A DNA stretch of 47,602 nucleotides. Origin: Methylobacterium longum (lineage in GTDB: Bacteria > Pseudomonadota > Alphaproteobacteria > Rhizobiales > Beijerinckiaceae). The translations under genes and the position numbers were made by a program. The notes under the pieces were generated by a model, which did no database searches, was not told the origin of the DNA, and saw nothing but the letters and a program-made list of their open reading frames with translations. The stretch is taken from NCBI RefSeq assembly GCF_022179385.1, contig NZ_BPQS01000040.1:1-47602 (forward strand). The letters run 5' to 3'. How positions within the stretch are numbered: the stretch's first letter is position 1; each line of letters begins with the position of its first letter. This document shows, one piece after another, positions 8,744 through 16,233 of the stretch.

Positions 8744-9490
8744 TCACCTCAGGTTCTTCTTGTCTTCGTAGATCTTGAAGTCGACCATCGTGCCGAGCAC
8801 CTGCAGGTAGGCGACGAGGGCGTCGATCTCGGCAATCCTGGCCTTGTCGCCGCCGAAATCGCGGACGCTGACGCCGGGATAGCGGCGCTGCAGGTCCGCG
8901 GTGGCCGGCCCGTCCGGATCGAGCTGCGCCTTCAGGTCGCTCCGGGCGAGCGCGACCATCTCGTCGGTGTAGGGCACGCCGAGCGCCCGGTTGGCCTTCA
9001 GGTCGTCGGCGATGGCGTCGGCGTCGATGGGCCGGTCCAGGAAGGCGTAGGCCGGCATGATCGAGGCCGGGACCACGGCGCGCGGATCCTTCAGGTGCTC
9101 GCGATGCCACTGATCGGAATACTTGCCGCCGACGCGGGCGAGATCGGGACCGGTCCGCTTCGAGCCCCACTGGAAGGGGTGGTCGTACATGCTCTCGGCG
9201 GCGAGCGAGAAGTGGCCGTAGCGCTCGACCTCATCGCGCATCGGCCGGATCATCTGGCTGTGGCAGAGGTAGCAGCCCTCGCGGATGTAGATGTTGCGCC
9301 CGGCGAGTTCGAGCGGCGTATAGGGACGGACACCCTCGACCGTCTCGACGGTGCTCTTCAGGTAGAACAGCGGCGTGATCTCCACGAGGCCGCCGATGGC
9401 CACGACGAGAAGCGCGCCGAGGAGCAGGATGATGGAGTTCTTCTCGAAGACCTCGTGCCTCTTCCAGAGGCCGGCTTGGGCGGTGGCCAT
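8744..9490 (-). CDS. ccoO: CcoO/FixO, monoheme cytochrome c subunit of cbb3 oxidase
   Basis: A 248-residue protein with one N-terminal membrane helix (about residues 19-38) and a periplasmic cytochrome c domain. The heme-binding CYLCH motif is at residues 73-77, within the family-typical GCYLCHSQMIRP. The likely axial Met lies in the VPASIMPAYAFL region. ATG start, 63 bases after the ccoN stop. It takes electrons from CcoP to the CcoN active site. Confidence 0.95.
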   Translation of the reverse strand: MATAQAGLWKRHEVFEKNSIILLLGALLVVAIGGLVEITPLFYLKSTVETVEGVRPYTPLELAGRNIYIREGCYLCHSQMIRPMRDEVERYGHFSLAAESMYDHPFQWGSKRTGPDLARVGGKYSDQWHREHLKDPRAVVPASIMPAYAFLDRPIDADAIADDLKANRALGVPYTDEMVALARSDLKAQLDPDGPATADLQRRYPGVSVRDFGGDKARIAEIDALVAYLQVLGTMVDFKIYEDKKNLR

Positions 9491-9553
9491 CGGGCAATAT
9501 CCGTGATGCGGGAGACGGTGCGGGGCCGCCGGATGGACGGCCCCGGGCTGGGT

Positions 9554-11248
9554 TCACTCGGCCGGCGCGAGGCCGGCGGTACCGGGTAGCGCGCCGTCCG
9601 CGGGCAGCGGATCGCTCTCGGCGGCGGTCTTGCCCGCGATGGTCATGGCGAGGTTGTAGGCCATGATCAGCGCGCCGGTCAGGAACAGCACCCCGCCGAG
9701 CGCCCGCACGAGGTAGTAGGGCTGCATCGCCTCCACCGTCTCGACGAAGGAGTATTCGAGGAAGCCGAGCGCGTTGTAGGCGCGCCACATCAGCCCCTGC
9801 ATGATCCCGGCGACCCACATCGAGGTGATGTACAGGACGATGCCCAGCGTCGAGATCCAGAAATGCCACTCGACGAGCTTGAGCGAGTAGAGCTCGCGCC
9901 GGTTCCACAGCCACGGGACGAGGCAGTAGAGGGCGCCGAAGGAGATGTAGGCGACCCAACCGAGGGCGCCCGAATGCACGTGCCCGATGGTCCAGTCGGT
10001 GTAGTGCGACAGGGAGTTCACGGCCTTGATGGCCATCATCGGCCCTTCGAAGGTCGCCATGCCGTAGAATGCGAGCGACACGACCATGAAGCGCAGGACC
10101 GGGTCGGTCCGCAGCTTGTCCCAGGCGCCCGACAGCGTCATCAGGCCGTTGATCATGCCCCCCCAGGAGGGCATCCACAGCATGATCGAGAACGTCATGC
10201 CCAAGGTCTGCGCCCAGTCCGGCAGGGCAGTATAGTGTAGATGATGTGGGCCGGCCCAGATGTACATGAAGATCAGCGCCCAGAAGTGGATGATCGACAG
10301 CCGGTAGGAGTAGATCGGCCGCTCGGCGCGCTTGGGCACGAAGTAGTACATGATCGCGAGGAAGCCGGCGGTGAGGAAGAAGCCGACCGCGTTGTGGCCG
10401 TACCACCACTGGATCAGGGCATCCTGCACGCCCGCGAACATCGGATACGACTTGGAGCCGAGGAAGCTCACCGGCATCGCCAGGTTGTTGACGATGTGCA
10501 GCATGGCGATGGTCACGATGAAGGCGAGGTAGAACCAGTTCGCGACGAAGATGTGCGGCTCGGTCCGCTTCCGGAGCGTGGCCAGGAACACGAGCAGGTA
10601 AGTGACCCAGACGACGGTGAGCCAGAGGTCGGCGTACCATTCGGGCTCGGCGTATTCCTTCGACTGGGTCACGCCCATCAGGTAGCCGGTGCCGGCGACG
10701 ACGATGAACAGGTTGTAGCCGAGCACCACGAACCAGGGCGCGAGCTCACCCGCGAGCCGGGCCCGGCAGGTGCGCTGGACGACGTAGAAGGACGTCCCAA
10801 TCAGGACGTTGCCGCCGAACGCGAAGATCACCGCCGAGGTGTGCAGCGGGCGCAGGCGTCCGAACGACGTGTATTCGAGGCCGAGGTTGAGCGACGGCGC
10901 CCAGAGCTGGAAGGCGATGATGCAGCCGACCGAGAAGCCGGCGATGCCCCAGGCCATCGCGGCGACGGTCGCGAACTTGATCGGTCCGAGATTGTAGTTG
11001 GGTTTGCCGTCGATCTCCTGCCGCGGCGGCGCGGCGGGCCGGGCTCCGTAGCGCCTGAGGATGGTGACGAGGCCCGCCAGCGCGGCGAGCGCGAAGACGG
11101 CCATATGGATGGAGAACGGCGCATCGACCGCCCGGGCCGACGCCAGGGCGCAGAGGAGGGCCCCGACCATGAGGGCGACGCCGAGGCCGACCTCCCCCTC
11201 GGTCATGTACTTGGATGTCGGTGTCGCGGATGTTGGTGTCGCGGCCAT
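9554..11248 (-). CDS. ccoN: CcoN/FixN, catalytic heme-copper subunit of cbb3 oxidase
   Basis: The catalytic subunit reduces O2 to water at a high-affinity heme b3-CuB site and pumps protons. Twelve or more membrane segments are visible. Family landmarks: HTSAVIFAFGGNVLIGTSFY, WWYGHNAVGFFLTAGFL (CuB His plus cross-linked Tyr region), GPHHLHYTALPDW (His-His CuB ligands), and HVHSGALGWVAYISFGALY (heme ligands). The ATG at 11248 gives 564 residues and a leader of about 34 bases from the predicted FNR-dependent start. An in-frame GTG at 11269 would add seven residues. Confidence 0.95.
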   Translation of the reverse strand: MAATPTSATPTSKYMTEGEVGLGVALMVGALLCALASARAVDAPFSIHMAVFALAALAGLVTILRRYGARPAAPPRQEIDGKPNYNLGPIKFATVAAMAWGIAGFSVGCIIAFQLWAPSLNLGLEYTSFGRLRPLHTSAVIFAFGGNVLIGTSFYVVQRTCRARLAGELAPWFVVLGYNLFIVVAGTGYLMGVTQSKEYAEPEWYADLWLTVVWVTYLLVFLATLRKRTEPHIFVANWFYLAFIVTIAMLHIVNNLAMPVSFLGSKSYPMFAGVQDALIQWWYGHNAVGFFLTAGFLAIMYYFVPKRAERPIYSYRLSIIHFWALIFMYIWAGPHHLHYTALPDWAQTLGMTFSIMLWMPSWGGMINGLMTLSGAWDKLRTDPVLRFMVVSLAFYGMATFEGPMMAIKAVNSLSHYTDWTIGHVHSGALGWVAYISFGALYCLVPWLWNRRELYSLKLVEWHFWISTLGIVLYITSMWVAGIMQGLMWRAYNALGFLEYSFVETVEAMQPYYLVRALGGVLFLTGALIMAYNLAMTIAGKTAAESDPLPADGALPGTAGLAPAE

Positions 11249-11316
11249 GGCTCGCTCGATTCGCCCCACGCAAGAACGGCTACGTCGGCGCTTAGGGACG
11301 GGGACGCCCTCAAGCC

Positions 11317-11330
11317 TTGATCTCGATCAA
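11317..11330 (-). promoter_or_regulatory. FNR/FixK-type box upstream of ccoN
   Basis: TTGATCTCGATCAA is a perfect FNR consensus dyad (TTGAT-N4-ATCAA). Its centre lies 75 bases before the ccoN ATG, placing a class II transcription start near 11282. It is the strongest of the five boxes in this region and predicts oxygen-limited induction of ccoNOQP. Confidence 0.88.
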
Positions 11331-11629
11331 ACGGCCCGCCGCCACGCCGTCCCGCCGGGGCGCGGGGCCCGAACCGGCTGCCGCTCGCCCTCCGCGACGT
11401 CCGCCGGTGCCCTGTCCGCGATCGCGACGGCGAGGCGTGCATGACGGCGGGTGGTGGCCGGCGATGTCGGAGCCTCGGGGACGAACGCCACGCCAGACGC
11501 CCTCGGAGGGCCGGGCATCCGGTCGTACCGAGCGCCTCAACCGTCGAGCCGAACCACGGGCGGCGTCTCCGCCCGCGGGGGCCGGGACTTCGGTGAACCC
11601 GCCTTCGGCGGCTTAACGACCGGGTGGCC
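11331..11629. other. Intergenic region between ccoN promoter and the small membrane gene
   Basis: About 300 bases with only Arg/Pro-rich overlapping frames on both strands. No gene, repeat or further FNR-type box recognised. Confidence 0.5.
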
Positions 11630-11884
11630 TCAAGCGCGTAGCGGGCGGCAGAACCCGAGTAGCCCCCGCGTCAGGATCATGGCCGTCAGAACCGGGGGCG
11701 CGAGGATCTTGGTGCCGGTGACCAGCGCGTGGAACGCGAAGCCTCCGGCGTTGAGAACCAAGGTCACGACAAGCAGCGCGCACACGCCGGCCACCGCCAA
11801 TCCCCCGAGGAGGATTGCCGAGACGAACAGCACCGTGAAGGCACGGAGCGGGCTCCATAGGAGGGCAAGCGGGCGGGCGCTCAT
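11630..11884 (-). CDS. Small membrane protein behind an FNR/FixK-like box, function unknown
   Basis: An 84-residue protein starting MSARPLALLWSPLRAF. Most of it is hydrophobic: about residues 16-50 form one or two membrane helices and a third hydrophobic stretch covers residues 60-78. The C terminus is basic (FCRPLRA). A longer frame exists upstream, but its first 86 residues lack protein character, and the ATG at 11884 fits the predicted promoter at 11940-11953 with a leader near 21 bases. No family recognised. It lies between ccoN and a divergent exported protein that also has a box, so a role under low oxygen is inferred. Confidence 0.6.
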   Translation of the reverse strand: MSARPLALLWSPLRAFTVLFVSAILLGGLAVAGVCALLVVTLVLNAGGFAFHALVTGTKILAPPVLTAMILTRGLLGFCRPLRA

Positions 11885-11939
11885 CGAGGGTGTCTCCGGC
11901 TGAACGCCCCTGCCGTCACACGCGCCGGGATGCCCGGCC

Positions 11940-11953
11940 TTGGGATGGATCAA
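11940..11953 (-). promoter_or_regulatory. FNR/FixK-like box for the small membrane gene
   Basis: TTGGGATGGATCAA matches the consensus in one full half-site (ATCAA) and in TTG of the other; it has one mismatch to TTGA-N6-TCAA. Its centre is 62.5 bases from the ATG at 11884, the right range for class II activation. It is weaker than its neighbours. Confidence 0.5.
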
Positions 11954-12062
11954 GGACGGCGATGGGCACGACCATTCCGGCGGTCGACTGGCGTCCTCCG
12001 GAGCGTCTCGCCGCACACCAGTCCGACCTGCCGTACCCCAGAAGGCCCCGCGCCCCCGTTCC

Positions 12063-12076
12063 TTGATCCAGCGCAA
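12063..12076 (+). promoter_or_regulatory. FNR/FixK-like box for the exported protein gene
   Basis: TTGATCCAGCGCAA fits the broader FixK pattern TTG[AC]-N6-[TG]CAA exactly. Its centre is 86.5 bases before the ATG at 12156, predicting transcription from about 12111 with a leader near 45 bases. It lies back to back with the 11940-11953 box. Confidence 0.65.
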
Positions 12077-12155
12077 GGCCGAGTTTCCCGCTGCGTCGCA
12101 CGAGAGGCCGTCCGGTACGGTCGCTACCTGCCCGACTGCCAAGGAAAACGAAGCT

Positions 12156-12512
12156 ATGCGTACCTCACTTGCCGTTCTCGCCGCCGGCCTGTTGGCCGGT
12201 TCCGTCCTGCCCGCGCTCGCAACCCCGTGCGCGCAGCAGGTCGGCGCCCTGCAGCGCCGCCTCGATAGCTTGGGCGCCGTGCGCGTCGCTGGTCTGGAGC
12301 CCGGTCACACCCTGACCACCGGCTCGGTCAAGGCTCTGCCCCGCGCGCTCGCCGAGGCACCGAGCGACCCGCAGATGAAGCCCACCCGCGAGAACGTCGC
12401 CGCCGCCCGCCTGCTGATCCGCGAGGCCCTTGAGGAGGACCGGGAGGGCAATCAGCGCGCCTGCGAGAACATCCTCACCGACGCCAAGCGCCTCATGGGC
12501 GCCCTGCCGTAG
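12156..12512 (+). CDS. Small exported protein, probable microaerobic regulon, function unknown
   Basis: A 118-residue protein. The N terminus MRTSLAVLAAGLLAGSVLPA followed by LATP is a clear Sec signal peptide, likely cut after ALA near residue 22. The mature part is helical and charged, with just two cysteines (residues 25 and 103) that could form a disulphide in the periplasm. AAGGA sits 11 bases before the ATG. A longer frame upstream has no protein-like sequence and would cross the predicted promoter. No family recognised. The context (FNR/FixK-like box, next to cbb3 genes) suggests a periplasmic role in low-oxygen respiration, by inference only. Confidence 0.7.
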   Translation: MRTSLAVLAAGLLAGSVLPALATPCAQQVGALQRRLDSLGAVRVAGLEPGHTLTTGSVKALPRALAEAPSDPQMKPTRENVAAARLLIREALEEDREGNQRACENILTDAKRLMGALP

Positions 12513-12687
12513 GAGGAATCCCGCGCCGGCCACGACGCACGGCGGGCGCGGACAACCCCCGACCTGGATCAGGCCCCGGTCACGTCCCGGCGGGTGGCCG
12601 GGACGCGCTTTCCGAGCCCGGACACGCCTCGCCGCCGGGGCGGACGGCCGATCTGGTTCCGCCCGCTGCCGAGAAGGGTCATCCACC

Positions 12688-12939
12688 ATGTTCCACGTCA
12701 CGCGCGACGTTGCCGCGAGCCCCGTCCATCCACCCGCTCCGGCCACAACCTATCGCGCCTTCCTGGTGGCCCGGGGTGGCCGCATCGTCGACATGGTCCC
12801 CCTGCACGCCGACTCCGATGATGAGGCACGACGCCAGGCTCTCGAGCTTGTCGGCGAGGAGGACATGGTCGAACTCTGGGCCGGGTTGTACGCGGTGGCG
12901 AGGTTCGAACGCGACGGCGCGGCGCATTCCGGGTCCTGA
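12688..12939 (+). CDS. Small cytoplasmic protein, function unknown
   Basis: An 83-residue protein beginning MFHVTRDVAASPVHPPAPAT. After a Pro-rich start it has a compact pattern: TYRAFLVARGGRIVDMVPLHA, then an acidic helix (DSDDEARRQALELVGEEDMVELW) and a final strand AVARFERD. This looks like a small alpha/beta fold with 'x-length strand, helix, strand' order. GAGAAGGG lies about 10 bases before the ATG. It follows the exported protein by 175 bases on the same strand and may share its transcript. No family recognised. Confidence 0.55.
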   Translation: MFHVTRDVAASPVHPPAPATTYRAFLVARGGRIVDMVPLHADSDDEARRQALELVGEEDMVELWAGLYAVARFERDGAAHSGS

Positions 12940-13054
12940 ACGCCTTACCGGACGGCCTCCTGGCGCGGGCCCGAAGGCTGGCATGCAGCCCGTGATCGCC
13001 GGCCCAATCGCTCGCGCCGCCGTCTCGTTTCGAGGATGCAGGCACGGGGCACCG

Positions 13055-13068
13055 TTGCGATAAATCAA
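13055..13068 (+). promoter_or_regulatory. FNR/FixK-type box upstream of the SulP gene
   Basis: TTGCGATAAATCAA fits TTG[AC]-N6-[TG]CAA with a perfect right half-site. Class II spacing places transcription near 13103. That lies downstream of an in-frame GTG at 13085 but 36 bases before the ATG at 13139, so the box also argues for the ATG as the translation start. Confidence 0.65.
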
Positions 13069-13138
13069 TGCCAAGGCCCTTCCCGTGAGCTTGGCTGCCG
13101 GGTCATTCTCGCCTTCCGGATTCGACAGCTTCATCGCC

Positions 13139-14419
13139 ATGCCCAACGGCGCCGCCACCGCGCACCTCTACAGACCCAAGCTCCTGACCGTACTGGCGGA
13201 GGGCTACCGCCTATCGGCCTTGCGCCGCGACCTCGTGGCGGGATTGACCGTCGCCATCGTCGCCCTGCCGCTCTCCATGGCCATCGCCGTCGCCTCCGGG
13301 GTCGCGCCGGACCGCGGCCTCTACGCCGCCATCGTCGGCGGCTTCCTCGTCTCGGCCCTCGGCGGCAGCCGCTTCCAGATCGGCGGGCCGGCCGGCGCCT
13401 TCATCGTCCTCGTCGCGACGACTGTCGCCCGCTTCGGCGTCGACGGCATGCTGCTGGCCGTGCTGCTCTCCGGCCTGATGCTGACCGCGGTCGGAGCGCT
13501 CCGGCTGGGCACGCTGATCAATCGCGTCCCGCATGCGGTGACGATCGGATTCACCGCCGGCATCGCCTGCACGATCCTGGCGAGCCAGTTGCGGGAACTC
13601 GGCGGCCTGAGGCTGGCGGGCGAGGAGCCCGGACCGGTCATTCCGAAGCTGGCCGCCCTTGCGCAGTCGCTCCCCACGCTCAACCCGGCCGCGCTCGCCC
13701 TGGGCACCGGGGTCGCTGCGGCGGTGTTCGCGCTGCAGCGGTGGAAGCCCGCTTTTCCCGGCATGCTCGTGGCCGTTGCGGCCGCCTCCATCCTCGCCTG
13801 GGCATTCCAGTTCGACGTAGCCACCATCGCGAGCAGCTTCGGCAGCCTGCCGCATGGATTGCCGATGCCGGCTCTGCCGCAGATCACGCGGCCGCTGCTC
13901 TCCGACATCCTCCCGACGGCCCTGACCTTCGCGCTCCTGGGCGGCGTCGAGAGCCTGCTGTCGGCCAAGGTCGCCGACGGCATGACCGCCCGCGTCCACC
14001 GCCCGAACATGGAGCTGGTCGCCCAGGGCGTGGCCAACGTCGCCTCCGCGTTGTTCGGCGGCATCAGCGTGACCGGGACCATTGCCCGGACGGCGACCAA
14101 CGTCCGCGCCGGGGCAGCAAGCCCGGTTTCGGGCATGCTGCATGCGGCCTTCCTGCTGCTGTTCATGCTGGTGGCCAGCCCGCTGGCCGGCTTCGTGCCG
14201 CTCGCGGCGCTGGCGGGCGTGCTGGTGGTCGTGTCGTGGAACATGGCCGAGAAGGCCGAGTTCGTGCGGCTGCTCAGAGTGCGGCACACCGCAGCCGTGC
14301 TGCTCGTCACCTTCGGCCTGACCTTGCTGCGGGACCTGACCGCCGGAATCGTCGTCGGTTGCGCGCTGGCCGTGGCGTTCGCCCTGATGCGGGGAGGCGA
14401 ACCGGTCGAGCGTTCTTAG
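13139..14419 (+). CDS. SulP/SLC26-family anion transporter lacking a STAS domain
   Basis: A 426-residue membrane protein with about 12 to 14 helices. SulP landmarks are present: DLVAGLTVAIVALPLSMAIA at the first helix, SGVAPDRGLYAAIVGGFL, FQIGGPAGAFIVLV and GGISVTGTIARTATNVRAGA. The family moves sulphate, bicarbonate or carboxylates. Most bacterial members end with a cytoplasmic STAS domain; this one stops right after the last helix (ALMRGGEPVERS), so it is a short, STAS-less form. A GTG start at 13085 would add 18 residues, but the FNR/FixK box at 13055-13068 favours the ATG. Substrate cannot be read from sequence. Confidence 0.88.
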   Translation: MPNGAATAHLYRPKLLTVLAEGYRLSALRRDLVAGLTVAIVALPLSMAIAVASGVAPDRGLYAAIVGGFLVSALGGSRFQIGGPAGAFIVLVATTVARFGVDGMLLAVLLSGLMLTAVGALRLGTLINRVPHAVTIGFTAGIACTILASQLRELGGLRLAGEEPGPVIPKLAALAQSLPTLNPAALALGTGVAAAVFALQRWKPAFPGMLVAVAAASILAWAFQFDVATIASSFGSLPHGLPMPALPQITRPLLSDILPTALTFALLGGVESLLSAKVADGMTARVHRPNMELVAQGVANVASALFGGISVTGTIARTATNVRAGAASPVSGMLHAAFLLLFMLVASPLAGFVPLAALAGVLVVVSWNMAEKAEFVRLLRVRHTAAVLLVTFGLTLLRDLTAGIVVGCALAVAFALMRGGEPVERS

Positions 14420-14645
14420 AGGGCCGCCGATCCCTGCGGCAGCCCTCTCTTTCTGCAACTGCCGTCGTCGAGGCCATTGTCGCGACCTTGGCTTGCAGTG
14501 CCGTCGCGGACGCGAAGATCAGGCAGACGACGGCCCGCTCGAAGCCGAAGGTCCGCTTTGTCATGCGGCGAAAGGGCCGACGCGGTTGGCGCCACGCTCG
14601 GACAGCGCATAGTGCGTCCGGATACATCGCCGCGCAGGATCCCTC

Positions 14646-15701
14646 GTGAACCCGGACGAGACCCACGACGAGGACGAGGGCGAAGATTGGCGTTCCGTCA
14701 GCACGCGCCGGCCTAGCCCGAGAAGCCTCACCCTCGCACAGAGCCGCGCGCGCGAACCTGGGCGCGGGCGAACCGCGGACGACCCTGCCCAGATCCCGGC
14801 CATGGGGTGGAAGGACGTCTTCTGGAGGGTCCTGTACTCCGTCCCGCGCGATCGCGTCTTCGCAACGGCCGGGGGGGTCGCCTTTTTCACCCTGTTGGCG
14901 ACCTTCCCAGCGCTCGCCACCATCGTGTCGGTCTACAGTCTGTTCTCGGACCCCCATGCCATCAGCCAGCACGTGAGCCTCCTCGCGGGCGTGCTGCCAG
15001 GCGGCGTCCTCGACCTCCTGTCCGACCAGCTCGTGCGCGTCGCCCAGCAGAGCACCGGCGCGCTCAGCACAGCCTCGTTGGTGGGCGTCCTAATCGCCCT
15101 TTGGAGCGCGAATTCGGGCGTGAGCGCCCTCTTCGATGCGCTCAATGTGATCTACAGGGAGCGCGAGAAGCGTTCGCTGATGCGCTTCTACGCCACCACC
15201 TTCCTGTTCACGCTCAGCGGCATCCTGTTTGCCCTGACGGCTACCAGCCTGGTCGTCATTCTACCGATCGCGCTCAATCAGCTCGGTCTGGGCGTGCTGG
15301 CGGATGTCACGCTGCGCCTCGTGCGCTGGCCGGGACTGCTCGTCCTCGTCAGCCTCGGCCTAGCCGTGACGTATCGGTACGGACCCAGTCGGCGCGAGGC
15401 CAAGTGGCGGTGGGTGAGCTGGGGTGGCGTCGCCGCGGCCGTCTCCTGGGTTTGTGCCTCGGTCTCGTTCTCCTGGTACGTGGCGAGCTTCGACAGCTAC
15501 AACAGGATCTACGGTTCACTCGGGGCGGGAGTCGGGTTCATGACGTGGATCTGGTTCTCGGTGGTGATCGTGCTTCTTGGGGCCAAGTTGAACGCCGAGA
15601 TCGAGCGTCAGACTGCACGCGACAGCACGACCGGGAGGCCGAAGCCGCTCGGGTCTCGCGACGCCCATGCGGCGGACACGATCGGACCGCCGGAAGGCTG
15701 A
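14646..15701 (+). CDS. YihY/BrkB-family inner membrane protein
   Basis: A 351-residue protein of the YihY/UPF0761 family (once called RNase BN). After about 50 charged N-terminal residues comes the family core: GWKDVFWRVLYSVPRDRVFATAGG leading into the first helix, six membrane segments, LWSANSGVSALFDALNVIY (family motif 'W..S.....L..ALN.aY'), and near the end YGSLGAGVGFMTWIWFSVVIVLLGAKLNAEIE. The GTG start is preceded by AGGA. Role is unclear; links to virulence and membrane transport have been proposed for relatives. The hydrophilic N and C tails are longer than in the core family. Confidence 0.88.
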   Translation: MNPDETHDEDEGEDWRSVSTRRPSPRSLTLAQSRAREPGRGRTADDPAQIPAMGWKDVFWRVLYSVPRDRVFATAGGVAFFTLLATFPALATIVSVYSLFSDPHAISQHVSLLAGVLPGGVLDLLSDQLVRVAQQSTGALSTASLVGVLIALWSANSGVSALFDALNVIYREREKRSLMRFYATTFLFTLSGILFALTATSLVVILPIALNQLGLGVLADVTLRLVRWPGLLVLVSLGLAVTYRYGPSRREAKWRWVSWGGVAAAVSWVCASVSFSWYVASFDSYNRIYGSLGAGVGFMTWIWFSVVIVLLGAKLNAEIERQTARDSTTGRPKPLGSRDAHAADTIGPPEG

Positions 15702-16233
15702 CCGGGTAACGGCGAGGCGAAGAAGATCGCCGCGGAGGTTCGGGACGACGGCGCCGGTCCGCTCCGCAAACGTTTCGCGGGACAGGGGGACGGCCTTCTA
15801 CCGACCCGGCGTGACCTTCGATGCCGATCGAGCCTGTTCCCGGGATCGAGCAGATCAGTGTTCCGACTGGATTTGCTTGGCCAGAGTTTATGCAATCAGA
15901 AGCTGCAATTCCGGTTGCATCAAATGCAAGCGAAATTGCTATGAGCATCTACCGGCCGACGGTGCATCCTTCACCTCATCGAGGTCGAGAGCTCTACCGG
16001 CGCTCGACGCCCGCCATCTCCGCGACTTGGACGTCCAGCGCATGCTTGCCCGCATCTTCACCTCACTGTTCCTTCGGGCTTGCAGCTCGCCGTCCTGCGG
16101 ATGGGCGGTGCGCGCGGTCATCGTCCTGACCTCACGAGACGTGTCGCCCCGCGGCGGCACCACGAACGGTGGCCTGAGCAGGATGGTCCCCGTCCGGTAG
16201 AAGAGTCGGAGAATTTTTCGCGGGCGGTCCGGG
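15702..16233. other. Intergenic region between two convergent genes
   Basis: About 530 bases between the YihY-family gene and the HD-GYP gene. One plus-strand frame covers most of it, but its sequence is Arg/Cys/Ser-rich and unlike protein. A short dyad TTGCAT-CAA-ATGCAA sits at 15915-15929 in a locally AT-rich patch. No gene called. Confidence 0.45.

Noticed and set aside
14307..14564. Minus-strand frame beginning MTKRTFGFERAVVCLIFASA
   Set aside because: The first 40 residues look like a signal peptide, but the rest overlaps the SulP gene and is Arg-rich, with no ribosome site.
15915..15929. TTGCAT-CAA-ATGCAA dyad as an FNR/FixK box
   Set aside because: It is 15 bases long, one too many for TTG[AC]-N6-[TG]CAA, and lies between convergent gene ends with no downstream start.
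15667..16200. Plus-strand frame in the gap between the YihY-family and HD-GYP genes
   Set aside because: Starts inside the preceding gene and has a Ser/Arg/Cys-rich sequence without helices, strands or motifs.
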